A DNA stretch of 64,000 nt, from NCBI GenBank assembly GCA_051880395.1, contig JBJENW010000035.1, positions 28,588-92,587 on the forward strand, in the 5' to 3' direction. Shown piece after piece: positions 55,281 through 63,793 of the stretch. Numbering within the stretch: the first letter of the stretch is position 1; the number at the start of each line of letters is the position of its first letter. The notes below the pieces were generated by a model. The model saw nothing but the letters and a program-made list of their open reading frames with translations. It was not told where the DNA came from and searched no databases. The position numbers and the translations under genes were made by a program. Source of the DNA: JBJENW01 sp051880395 (GTDB lineage Bacteria; Bacillota; Clostridia; Lachnospirales; Lachnospiraceae).

Positions 55281-55305
55281 CCTTTTCCTCCTATTTTTCC
55301 AAATA

Positions 55306-55347
55306 CAACAAAAAACTGCCATAAAGATTCTTCTCTATGGCAGTTTT
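55306..55347 (-). terminator. Rho-independent terminator between the rod-binding gene and recD2
   Basis: AAAACTGCCATA and TATGGCAGTTTT form a 12-base perfect stem with a 12-base loop, followed on the minus strand by a U-run. It stands six bases after the FlgJ-like stop and about 25 bases before the recD2 start. Confidence 0.92.
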
Positions 55348-55353
55348 GATTCT

Positions 55354-55752
55354 TTATTTTGACGCCTGCTGCGAATTTGTATCCGCTGCCTGCACAGTCG
55401 TTTGCCCATAATTTCGTTTCAACTGCTGATATAACTGCTTTGCAAGTCCTGTACCTGTCGGACTCTCTGCAGACATTTCAGACCACTTCTGGATCAGCTG
55501 TTCCGTATAGTAATCTTTCTGCTGCTGCGATGCGGAATCGGTCGACTCTTCCTTTTGAATGGACTTTTCCATTTCTTTAAATACCATTTCCGTAAAGTAA
55601 GATTCAAACTGTTTACATACATCCATCAGTTCTTCATCGCTAGACGAAGATAAATCCTTGGAAAGTTTACTCTGCAGTTCTTCTGCCTTCTGATTCGAAG
55701 CAGATGTGCTTTGCGTATACACACTACTCATTGCATCCAGTGAAATACTCAT
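55354..55752 (-). CDS. FlgJ-like flagellar rod-binding protein
   Basis: A 132-residue protein whose centre, LMDVCKQFESYFTEMVFKEME, matches the rod-binding N-terminal domain of FlgJ (pattern QFESLF-x-x-MLKEMR). It lacks the muramidase domain of the proteobacterial protein, as is usual in Firmicutes. It would help assemble or cap the flagellar rod. AGGAGG lies six bases before the ATG. It follows the FlgG-type gene by 27 bases and is the last gene before a strong terminator. Confidence 0.85.
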   Translation of the reverse strand: MSISLDAMSSVYTQSTSASNQKAEELQSKLSKDLSSSSDEELMDVCKQFESYFTEMVFKEMEKSIQKEESTDSASQQQKDYYTEQLIQKWSEMSAESPTGTGLAKQLYQQLKRNYGQTTVQAADTNSQQASK

Positions 55753-55779
55753 ATCTGTCCCTCCTGTTCACTTCATCGA

Positions 55780-56595
55780 TTATCGTTTCAGATTATTTGC
55801 CTGCTGCATCATCTCATCCGATGTCGTGATCGCTTTGGAATTTAATTCATACGCACGTTGTGCAACGATCAGATTGACCATCTCATCCGCCACCTGCACG
55901 TTTGAGCCTTCCAGATATTTTTGAAATACTTTACTTTTTACCAGCCCCTGTCCAGTCTCTTCATTCAATGGCTGACCGGATGCCTCTGTTTCCAGTAAGA
56001 TATTCTGAGAATCCTTTTCCAAACCAGTTGGATTATTAAACTGCCATAAACCGATTTTTTGATTCATCTGTGTATAACTGCCGTCTCCGTTCTGGTACGC
56101 AAACTCTCCGGTAGAACCGACTACCACAGCACTGCTATCCACATTAGCCGGCAAGATGATCGGATTTCCATTCGTATCTAAAACCTGATAGCCATCCGTG
56201 GAACAAAGAGTCGTTCCATTCGGCCCCATCGCCCAGACAAAATTTCCATCACGCGTATACCCTCTCTGGCCATTCCCTAGATCTACCTGAAAAAATCCAT
56301 CCCCCTGAATGGCAAAATCCGTATCGCTCTCTGTGCTCAACAGTGCGCCGTTTGTATACTCCGATTTGATCGCAGCGACGCGGGTACCAAGACCTGCTCT
56401 TGCTCCCACCGGTTTTGTTTCCCCATTTGCCGTTGTGGTACGTGTCTGAATCGTCTGATATAACAAGGATTTAAATTCTGCTCGTTCTGATTTATAGCCG
56501 GTCGTGTTGACATTCGAGATATTATTTGCAATCGTATCAACATTTGTCTGCTGTGCTATCATACCAGTAGCCGCCGTCCATAAAGATCGCATCAT
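55780..56595 (-). CDS. flhP: Flagellar hook-basal body rod protein, FlhP/FlgG type
   Basis: A 271-residue protein with both family signatures: N-terminal TNVDTIANNISNVNTTGYKSER and C-terminal EGSNVQVADEMVNLIVAQRAYELNSKAI-type sequence (residues about 235-262), the helical pair that packs in the rod. The middle domain DGFFQVDLGNGQRGYTRDGNF is typical of FlgG-like distal rod proteins. It follows the FlhO-like gene, which together with mbl repeats the Bacillus mbl-flhO-flhP order. Two adjacent ATG codons exist; the first has the better spaced GGGAG. Confidence 0.9.
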   Translation of the reverse strand: MMRSLWTAATGMIAQQTNVDTIANNISNVNTTGYKSERAEFKSLLYQTIQTRTTTANGETKPVGARAGLGTRVAAIKSEYTNGALLSTESDTDFAIQGDGFFQVDLGNGQRGYTRDGNFVWAMGPNGTTLCSTDGYQVLDTNGNPIILPANVDSSAVVVGSTGEFAYQNGDGSYTQMNQKIGLWQFNNPTGLEKDSQNILLETEASGQPLNEETGQGLVKSKVFQKYLEGSNVQVADEMVNLIVAQRAYELNSKAITTSDEMMQQANNLKR

Positions 56596-56623
56596 GATCG
56601 ATCACTCCCTTCCTCTTAGAAAT

Positions 56624-57424
56624 TTATACTCTTCCAACCTGATTCACTGCTTTATCGAGTGTCTCGTCAATGGACTGAATGATCTTTTGATTCGATTCAT
56701 ATGTACGAGCGACATTGATCATATCCACCATTTCCGACACAATGTTTACATTTGACATTTCCAGTGCTCCCTGCACCATCTGTGCATCAGAGTCCGTCAT
56801 ATTTCCACCATCTAACAGCGTATAAAGATTTTCTCCGAATCGCTCGATATAGTCATAATTATCGACATCCACAACGCCAATCTGCGCAACCTGTGCGCCG
56901 TTTTGTGTGATGGTTCCATCTGCTGCGATCGCAAAATCCTGATTCGGATCGATCCGAACACGTCCTGCCTCACTCGTATCTCCCGAACGGGCAGCCGCTG
57001 CATTCAATAGATAGTCCCCGTCCTCAGTTCGAATGTATCCGTCCTGATCTACTGTAAAATTTCCTGATCGGGATAATTTTTCCATTGTCTGCCCTGCTTT
57101 ATTTGTGTAAGCAATTCCAAAAAAACCATTTCCTTTCAAAGCGATATCATATTTATTATCCGTCACTTGAAAAGATCCCTGACTAAAATCGTCATATGTC
57201 TGTCCTAATGTCACGCCATAGGTGATCCCGCCGATTTGCTTCGGAAGATTATTTTCCGATGAATCTTTGATGCGAAATGCCAGTGTGTCGTAAAAGCTTC
57301 TTGCTGTCGTACCTTCTTTTTTATATGCAGTTGTATCCGCATTTGCCAAATTATTGGAAAGAATATCAAGCTTTTTCTGCTGGTTCATCATACCCATATG
57401 CGCTGTGTATAATCCCTTTACCAT
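56624..57424 (-). CDS. flhO: Flagellar hook-basal body protein, FlhO/FlgF type
   Basis: A 266-residue rod-type protein. QQKKLDILSNNLANADTTAYKK at the N terminus and ALEMSNVNIVSEMVDMINVARTYE near the C terminus are the paired rod helices, with a middle domain (GNGFFGIAYTN). The upstream in-frame start at 57481 is rejected because AGGAG precedes the ATG at 57424. It follows mbl by about 75 bases, the arrangement seen in Bacillus. It would form part of the proximal rod or rod-hook junction. Confidence 0.88.
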   Translation of the reverse strand: MVKGLYTAHMGMMNQQKKLDILSNNLANADTTAYKKEGTTARSFYDTLAFRIKDSSENNLPKQIGGITYGVTLGQTYDDFSQGSFQVTDNKYDIALKGNGFFGIAYTNKAGQTMEKLSRSGNFTVDQDGYIRTEDGDYLLNAAAARSGDTSEAGRVRIDPNQDFAIAADGTITQNGAQVAQIGVVDVDNYDYIERFGENLYTLLDGGNMTDSDAQMVQGALEMSNVNIVSEMVDMINVARTYESNQKIIQSIDETLDKAVNQVGRV

Positions 57425-57500
57425 ATCCTTTTCTCCTTCCGTAAACAGGTTTATCCAGCTTAATACTCTTTCTATCGGCATATTTTTACGAAAAAATTAG

Positions 57501-58493
57501 CTATTCGTCTCTTTTTCCTGCCATAAATTCTACATATTCACCTGTTCCGATGGCAACACAGGTCATCGGATCTTCTGCAGTGATCGTATTGATTCCTGTT
57601 CGGTCTTCGATCAACTCTTCCAGACCTCGCAACAATGCACCGCCTCCGGTCAATACGATTCCTCTGTCTGCCACATCTGCCGCAAGTTCCGGCGGTGTCT
57701 GCTCTAAAACGCTGTGTACAGCCTCTACGATCTGCACAGTTGCCTCTTTCAATGCTTCTTCTGTTTCCTCCGAAGAAACCGTTACAGTCTTTGGCAGACC
57801 GGTTACAAGATTTCGTCCACGCACATCCATTTTCTCTGCCTGTGCAAGCGGAAAACAGGTTCCGATCTTAATCTTGATATCCTCAGCCGTACGTTCACCG
57901 ATCAAAAGATTGTGTTTCTTTCTCATATAACGCACGATCGCTTCATCAAAATCATCTCCCGCAATCTTCACAGATGTGCTGACTACCGTACCACCTAGAG
58001 AGATGACTGCGATATCTGCCGTACCGCCGCCGATATCTACGATCATGTTTCCACACGGACGGGAAATATCAATTCCTGCTCCAATCGCAGCTGCAATCGG
58101 TTCTTCTATAATATAGACATCACGTGCACCAGCTGCGAATGTCGCATCTTCTACTGCACGCTTTTCTACCTCTGTAACACCACTCGGCACACATACGCTG
58201 ATCTTCGGTTTACGGAAGCTGTGCTTGCCCATTGCTTTTTGTATAAAATGTTTCAGCATCTTCTCCGTTACCTCATAATCAGAAATAACACCCTGACGCA
58301 GCGGACGAACTGCCACAATGTTTCCCGGCGTACGTCCCAACATCAGACGTGCCTCCTCACCGATTGCTTTGATCTGATTCGTGTCGCGATCAAACGCCAC
58401 AACGGACGGCTCTTTCAATACCACGCCTTTTCCTCTGATATATACCAAAATACTTGCTGTACCCAAATCAATTCCAATATCTGTCGAAACCAT
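57501..58493 (-). CDS. mbl: MreB-family cell-shape protein, Mbl-like
   Basis: A 330-residue actin-like ATPase. DIGIDLGTASILVY is phosphate loop 1, IVDIGGGTADIAVISLGG is phosphate loop 2 and LTGGGALLRGLEE is the adenosine motif. It organises elongation synthesis. The gene order with flhO and flhP indicates the Mbl paralogue rather than MreB, since mreC and mreD are absent. AAGGAG lies seven bases before the ATG at 58493; an upstream frame start at 58511 lacks a ribosome site. Its mRNA leader holds a large hairpin. Confidence 0.92.
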   Translation of the reverse strand: MVSTDIGIDLGTASILVYIRGKGVVLKEPSVVAFDRDTNQIKAIGEEARLMLGRTPGNIVAVRPLRQGVISDYEVTEKMLKHFIQKAMGKHSFRKPKISVCVPSGVTEVEKRAVEDATFAAGARDVYIIEEPIAAAIGAGIDISRPCGNMIVDIGGGTADIAVISLGGTVVSTSVKIAGDDFDEAIVRYMRKKHNLLIGERTAEDIKIKIGTCFPLAQAEKMDVRGRNLVTGLPKTVTVSSEETEEALKEATVQIVEAVHSVLEQTPPELAADVADRGIVLTGGGALLRGLEELIEDRTGINTITAEDPMTCVAIGTGEYVEFMAGKRDE

Positions 58494-58553
58494 TTTGTTT
58501 CTCCTTTCCAATCCTTCGCTCTGTTTTTCCCGAACATCTGCTCTCTATAAACA

Positions 58554-58599
58554 TGACAAAAAAGCCCGCTTTTGCCTTTTCAAGCGGTCCTTTCTGTCA
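58554..58599. terminator. Large hairpin with U-run in the uvrA-mbl gap
   Basis: On the minus strand CCGCTT pairs with AAGCGG and the outer TGACA with TGTCA, with AAAGG opposite CTTT between them, then GCTTTTTT follows. It lies about 160 bases past the uvrA stop and about 60 bases before the mbl start, downstream of the mbl promoter. It can end uvrA readthrough or act as an attenuator in the mbl leader. Confidence 0.75.
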
Positions 58600-58653
58600 T
58601 TGCGATCTTACCCGAGTTTCATTTTTCATGTTTTTTTCAACATATACGATACC

Positions 58654-58681
58654 ATTATATACAATAACTGCCATTTTTCAA
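58654..58681 (-). promoter_or_regulatory. Promoter upstream of mbl
   Basis: TTGAAA (58676-58681), 16-base spacer and TATAAT (58654-58659), about 165 bases upstream of the mbl ATG. The transcript would carry a leader of about 150 bases containing the hairpin at 58554-58599. Apart from these, the 257-base gap 58494-58750 is AT-rich. Confidence 0.65.
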
Positions 58682-58750
58682 AGCATTTTTTAAAAAAATT
58701 TTCGTTTCGGCAAATTATTTCGTTTTTCTTAAGATATTCTTCGTGTTTTG

Positions 58751-61597
58751 TTAAGATTTACGGGCTTTTTTCAGGTACTCCTTCACATAGTGCCCGGTAT
58801 ACGATTGTGGTACCTTAGCAACCTCCTCCGGCGTACCAGTGCAGACCACGGTTCCGCCGCCGTCTCCGCCTTCCGGTCCCATGTCGATCAGATAATCTGC
58901 CGTCTTTATCACATCCAGATTATGCTCTATGACCACCACCGTATTTCCTCCATCTGACAATCGTCGTAAAATCTCAATGAGCTTATGCACATCTGCAAAA
59001 TGTAAGCCCGTTGTCGGCTCATCTAAAATATAGATTGTTTTTCCGGTACTTCTCTTACTAAGCTCGGTCGCCAATTTGATTCGCTGCGCTTCTCCACCAG
59101 ACAACTCTGTGGATGGCTGTCCAAGACGTACATAAGAAAGTCCAACATCATACAACGTCTGCAATTTTCGCTCGATCGACGGCACATTTTTGAAAAATTC
59201 CAGTGCTTCTTCCACTGTCATATTCAACACATCGTAAATACTTTTTCCTTTATATTTTACCTCCAGTGTTTCTCTGTTATACCGTTTTCCTCCACAGACT
59301 TCACACGGAACATACACATCCGGCAGAAAATGCATCTCAATTTTTATGATTCCGTCACCCGAACAAGCCTCACAGCGGCCACCTTTTACATTAAAACTGA
59401 ATCTGCCTTTTTTATATCCGCGCGCTTTTGCATCGGCCGTTGCGGCAAACAGATCCCGGATCTGATCAAATACACCGGTATAAGTCGCCGGATTCGAACG
59501 CGGCGTCCGCCCGATCGGTGACTGATCAATATCAATGACTTTATCCAGCTGTTCCATTCCAAGGATTGCCTTGTGTTTTCCAGGAATGCAACGGGCATGA
59601 TTTAACTCTTTTGCAAGACGTTTATACAAAATCTCATTTGTCAAAGAACTTTTTCCTGAACCAGATACGCCCGTCACGCAGGTCATGATTCCAAGAGGGA
59701 TATCCACATCAATATTTTTTAAATTGTTTTCCTGCGCGCCTTTGATCTGCAGCCAGCCGGTCGGTTTGCGTCGCACATCCGGTACCGGAATCTGAATTCG
59801 ACCGCTCAAATACGCCCCCGTCAAAGATCTCGGATTTTTCATGATCTCTTCAGCATTTCCCGTCGCCACGACTTCTCCACCATGTTCGCCCGCACCCGGT
59901 CCGATATCCACAATGTAATCTGCCGCACGCATCGTATCCTCATCATGTTCCACCACGATCAGTGTATTTCCAAGCTCTTTCAGATGTTGCAGCGTAGCAA
60001 GCAGTTTATCATTATCCCTCTGGTGCAGACCGATACTCGGCTCATCCAGAATATAGACAACCCCGACCAGTCCGGAACCGATCTGTGTTGCAAGCCGGAT
60101 TCGCTGCGTCTCACCTCCGGAAAGTGTTCCGGTCGCACGTGCCAGCGTCAGATATTCCAACCCGACATCCTTCAAAAATCCTACTCGCGCGCGAATTTCC
60201 TTTAAGATCTGCTCTCCGATCAGCTGCTGCTGACTCGTCAAGGTCAGATTTTGTATAAAATCATACAGCTTTTGAATCGAAAGCTCTGTTACCTGCGCGA
60301 TATTTTTCTCTCCGACCATCACGGCCAGCGATTCCTTTTTTAACCGCTTTCCGCCACAAGTTTTACACGGCGTAATGCGCATAAAACTTTCGTATTCCTG
60401 TTTCATCGTATCCGACCCGGTTTCCCGATACCGGCGCTCCACATTTTTCACCAATCCCTCAAATGTCACATCATATACGCCCTCTCCACGCTGTCCGGCA
60501 TAATGTACTTTTACCGGTCGGCTGTCGGTTCCGTAGATCAACATATCTTGAATTTCCTGTGCCAGTTCTTGAAATGGTGTGTCCAATGAAAAGTGATACT
60601 CCTCTGCCAATGCCGTTAAAATCGCATTTGTAAAACTCTTTTTATCCGTGCTCGACTGCCAGCCAGTTACCTGGATCGCCCCTTGTGCCAAACTTAAAGA
60701 CCGATCCGGTATCATCAGTTCCGGGTCAAACTCCATCTTATAGCCAAGTCCATAGCAATCCGGGCAGGCACCAAACGGATTATTAAAAGAAAAACTTCTC
60801 GGCTCGATCTCATCGATACTGATTCCGCAGTCCGGGCAAGAAAAACTCTGGGAAAACTGTATCGCTTCCTGTCCGATCACATCCACTGTCATCAGACCAT
60901 CTGACAGCTTCAGCACATTTTCTATCGAATCAACCAGACGTTTCTCGATTCCCTCTTTTACCACCAGACGATCCACTACGATCTCAATGTTATGTTTTTT
61001 ATTTTTATCCAGCGAAATTTCTTCCGACAGTTCATACAAATTTCCGTCAATTCTGACACGCACATAGCCACTCTTTTTTGCCTGCTCCAACAGTTTCTTA
61101 TGCTCCCCTTTTCGTCCGCGCACAACAGGAGCTAACAACTGAATTTTTGTCCGTTCTGGCAGTTCCAAAATCTGATCTGCCATTTGATCCACCGTCTGTT
61201 TCGCGATCACCTTTCCACATTTCGGGCAATGCGGGATTCCAATTCTGGCATATAAAAGTCGAAAATAATCATAAATCTCCGTCACCGTCCCAACCGTCGA
61301 ACGTGGATTTCGATTCGTCGATTTTTGATCAATGGAAATCGCCGGGGAAAGTCCCTCGATACTCTCTACTTTTGGTTTTTCCATCTGACCTAAAAACTGT
61401 CTCGCATAGGAGGACAACGATTCCATATACCGGCGCTGTCCCTCCGCATAAATTGTATCAAATGCCAGCGATGATTTTCCGGAGCCGCTCAGTCCCGTCA
61501 AAACAACAAATTCATCTCTTGGAATTTCCACATCGATATCCTTTAAGTTGTGCTCACACGCGCCTTTAATCTTAATATATTTTCGTTCTTTTTTCAT
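58751..61597 (-). CDS. uvrA: UvrABC excinuclease subunit A
   Basis: A 948-residue protein with two ABC modules of the UvrA type: Walker A sites LTGLSGSGKSSLAFD and VTGVSGSGKSSLTNE, signature regions TLSGGETQRIRLA and ELSGGEAQRIKLA, and Walker B regions VYILDEPSIGL and IYILDEPTTGL. Zinc-binding Cys clusters CPDC...CPDC and CEAC...CEVC are present. It recognises DNA damage with UvrB in nucleotide excision repair. It starts nine bases after uvrB, with AGGAGG well placed, so the two share a transcript. Confidence 0.98.
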   Translation of the reverse strand: MKKERKYIKIKGACEHNLKDIDVEIPRDEFVVLTGLSGSGKSSLAFDTIYAEGQRRYMESLSSYARQFLGQMEKPKVESIEGLSPAISIDQKSTNRNPRSTVGTVTEIYDYFRLLYARIGIPHCPKCGKVIAKQTVDQMADQILELPERTKIQLLAPVVRGRKGEHKKLLEQAKKSGYVRVRIDGNLYELSEEISLDKNKKHNIEIVVDRLVVKEGIEKRLVDSIENVLKLSDGLMTVDVIGQEAIQFSQSFSCPDCGISIDEIEPRSFSFNNPFGACPDCYGLGYKMEFDPELMIPDRSLSLAQGAIQVTGWQSSTDKKSFTNAILTALAEEYHFSLDTPFQELAQEIQDMLIYGTDSRPVKVHYAGQRGEGVYDVTFEGLVKNVERRYRETGSDTMKQEYESFMRITPCKTCGGKRLKKESLAVMVGEKNIAQVTELSIQKLYDFIQNLTLTSQQQLIGEQILKEIRARVGFLKDVGLEYLTLARATGTLSGGETQRIRLATQIGSGLVGVVYILDEPSIGLHQRDNDKLLATLQHLKELGNTLIVVEHDEDTMRAADYIVDIGPGAGEHGGEVVATGNAEEIMKNPRSLTGAYLSGRIQIPVPDVRRKPTGWLQIKGAQENNLKNIDVDIPLGIMTCVTGVSGSGKSSLTNEILYKRLAKELNHARCIPGKHKAILGMEQLDKVIDIDQSPIGRTPRSNPATYTGVFDQIRDLFAATADAKARGYKKGRFSFNVKGGRCEACSGDGIIKIEMHFLPDVYVPCEVCGGKRYNRETLEVKYKGKSIYDVLNMTVEEALEFFKNVPSIERKLQTLYDVGLSYVRLGQPSTELSGGEAQRIKLATELSKRSTGKTIYILDEPTTGLHFADVHKLIEILRRLSDGGNTVVVIEHNLDVIKTADYLIDMGPEGGDGGGTVVCTGTPEEVAKVPQSYTGHYVKEYLKKARKS

Positions 61598-61606
61598 GCC
61601 ATCCTC

Positions 61607-63592
61607 CTAAGACAACTGATTTAATTCCTGTTGCAATCGTTTCATTTGATCACGCAGCTCTGCTGCTGCCTCGAAATTCAGATCTGCCGCACATTTTCTC
61701 ATCTGCTTTTTGACTTCCGCGATCAGTTTTTCCAATTCCTCTTTGCTCATAGATTCCGGATCTTTCTCTAAAAGTTCCTGCTGTTGTTCCACTTTCTTCG
61801 AAATATGAATCAGATCACGCACTTCTTTTTTGATCGTTTGCGGTGTGATTCCATGTTCTTCATTATATTTCTGTTGAATCTCCCGACGACGGTTTGTCTC
61901 GTCGATCGCAATCCGCATCGAATCCGTGATCGTATCTGCATACATGATCACATGTCCCTCAGAATTTCGCGCCGCACGTCCGATCGTCTGTATCAGGGAA
62001 CGGTGGGAACGTAAAAACCCTTCTTTATCCGCATCCAAAATTGCTACCAACGTAATTTCCGGGATATCCAATCCCTCTCTTAGTAGATTAATACCGACCA
62101 GCACATCAAACACATCCAGACGCAGATCACGAATAATTTCTGCACGCTCCAGTGTATCAATATCCGAATGCAGGTATTTCACACGAATACCAAGTTCTTT
62201 CATATAATCCGTCAGATCCTCTGCCATCCGCTTGGTCAGTGTCGTAATCAGAATTTTATTTTTCATTTTCACTTCTTTATTCACTTCTCCGATCAAATCA
62301 TCAATCTGCCCCTCCACCGGACGCACCTCTATGCTCGGATCCAACAGCCCGGTCGGACGGATGATCTGCTCTACCCGTAACAATTCGTGTTCTTCCTCAT
62401 AATCATTCGGAGTCGCAGACACAAACAGCATCTGATCGATCTTACTTTCAAATTCTTCAAAATCTAACGGTCTATTATCCTTCGCAGACGGAAGACGAAA
62501 TCCATAATCAACCAACGTAGATTTACGTGACTGATCTCCAAAATACATTCCTCTGACCTGTGGCAGCGTAATATGGGACTCGTCCACGATCATCAAAAAA
62601 TCATCCGGGAAATAATCGATCAGCGTAAACGGTGGTGTTCCCGGCGCATTCCCAGACATATGGCGGGAATAATTTTCGATTCCGGAGCAAAAACCTGTCT
62701 CCCGCAGCATTTCAATATCAAAATTTGTCCGTTCCGCAATTCGCTGTGCCTCCAGCAGCTTATCATTTTGTTTAAAATATTTCACACGTTCTTCTAATTC
62801 CGCTTCAATTGACTGACAAGCCTGATTGATTTTTTCCGGTGGAATTACATAATGGGATGCCGGAAAGATTGAGATATGTTCCAGTAAATTTTTTACTTCC
62901 CCGGTCAGTACATCAATTTCCGCAATTCGGTCGATCTCATCTCCAAAAAATTCCACTCGAACCGCCGTATCTTCATAGTTTGCCGGAAAAATTTCCACCA
63001 CATCCCCCCGTACCCGAAACGTTCCGCGCTGAAAATCCATATCATTTCTCGTATACTGTATATCAATTAGTTTTCGAAGGACCTCATCCCGATCCTTTTC
63101 CATTCCCGGTCGCAGAGAAAGCATCATATTCTTATAATCCACCGGACTACCCAGACCATAAATACAGGACACACTTGAAACAATGATCACATCCCTGCGT
63201 TCCGCCAGTGATGCCGTTGCCGACAGTCGTAATTTATCAATTTCGTCATTGATTGCGGAATCTTTTGCAATATAAGTGTCTGTCGACGGCACATATGCCT
63301 CCGGCTGATAATAGTCGTAATAACTCACAAAATATTCTACCGCATTTTTCGGAAAAAATTCTTTCATTTCATCATAGAGCTGCGCTGCCAGCGTTTTATT
63401 ATGTGCCAAGATCAATGTCGGTTTTTGTAGCTGCGCGATCACATTTGCCATTGTAAACGTCTTACCAGAACCGGTAACACCCAGAAGTGTCTCAAATTGA
63501 TTCCCTTCACGAAATCCCTTCACCAGCTTTTCAATTGCCTGCGGCTGATCGCCAGTCGGAGCATACTGTGATACTAATTCAAAATGATCCAT
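61607..63592 (-). CDS. uvrB: UvrABC excinuclease subunit B
   Basis: A 661-residue helicase-like protein of normal length. Walker A is GVTGSGKTFTMANV, the damage-verifying beta-hairpin begins YYDYYQPEAYVPSTDTYI, DESH is the DExH box, and a C-terminal UVR domain has AAAELRDQMKRLQQEL for UvrC binding. An open frame reaches 63931, but AGGAG at six bases marks the ATG at 63592; the extra residues read through promoter and hairpin DNA and are rejected. It leads the uvrB-uvrA transcript. Confidence 0.98.
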   Translation of the reverse strand: MDHFELVSQYAPTGDQPQAIEKLVKGFREGNQFETLLGVTGSGKTFTMANVIAQLQKPTLILAHNKTLAAQLYDEMKEFFPKNAVEYFVSYYDYYQPEAYVPSTDTYIAKDSAINDEIDKLRLSATASLAERRDVIIVSSVSCIYGLGSPVDYKNMMLSLRPGMEKDRDEVLRKLIDIQYTRNDMDFQRGTFRVRGDVVEIFPANYEDTAVRVEFFGDEIDRIAEIDVLTGEVKNLLEHISIFPASHYVIPPEKINQACQSIEAELEERVKYFKQNDKLLEAQRIAERTNFDIEMLRETGFCSGIENYSRHMSGNAPGTPPFTLIDYFPDDFLMIVDESHITLPQVRGMYFGDQSRKSTLVDYGFRLPSAKDNRPLDFEEFESKIDQMLFVSATPNDYEEEHELLRVEQIIRPTGLLDPSIEVRPVEGQIDDLIGEVNKEVKMKNKILITTLTKRMAEDLTDYMKELGIRVKYLHSDIDTLERAEIIRDLRLDVFDVLVGINLLREGLDIPEITLVAILDADKEGFLRSHRSLIQTIGRAARNSEGHVIMYADTITDSMRIAIDETNRRREIQQKYNEEHGITPQTIKKEVRDLIHISKKVEQQQELLEKDPESMSKEELEKLIAEVKKQMRKCAADLNFEAAAELRDQMKRLQQELNQLS

Positions 63593-63635
63593 GCCGTTCT
63601 CCTTTTTCCTTTCCGTACCTCTTGTTCGATGTTTC

Positions 63636-63644
63636 ATTATACCA
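63636..63644 (-). promoter_or_regulatory. Extended -10 promoter of uvrB-uvrA
   Basis: TGG-TATAAT, with TG extension, about 45 bases upstream of the uvrB ATG; the -35 (TGTACT) is weak. CGAACAAGAGGTAC (63615-63628, minus strand), just downstream, partly resembles a Gram-positive LexA box but only one half-site is well matched. Confidence 0.6.
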
Positions 63645-63793
63645 TACCCCCTTTCAAAAGTACAGAACGAAGTTTTTTCTTTCAAAGAATTAGTGAAAAA
63701 TTTCTCAACCGAGGGGGATTCCTTATACGGACGTTTCCGGTATTTGGTGGGGCACACAAGGGGAGAGGCTGCTGGCAGGGAAGTGGCTAGACA

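Noticed and set aside
63615..63628. LexA/SOS box before uvrB
   Set aside because: Only the CGAAC half-site is good; the other half is GTAC, so it is not called as a feature.
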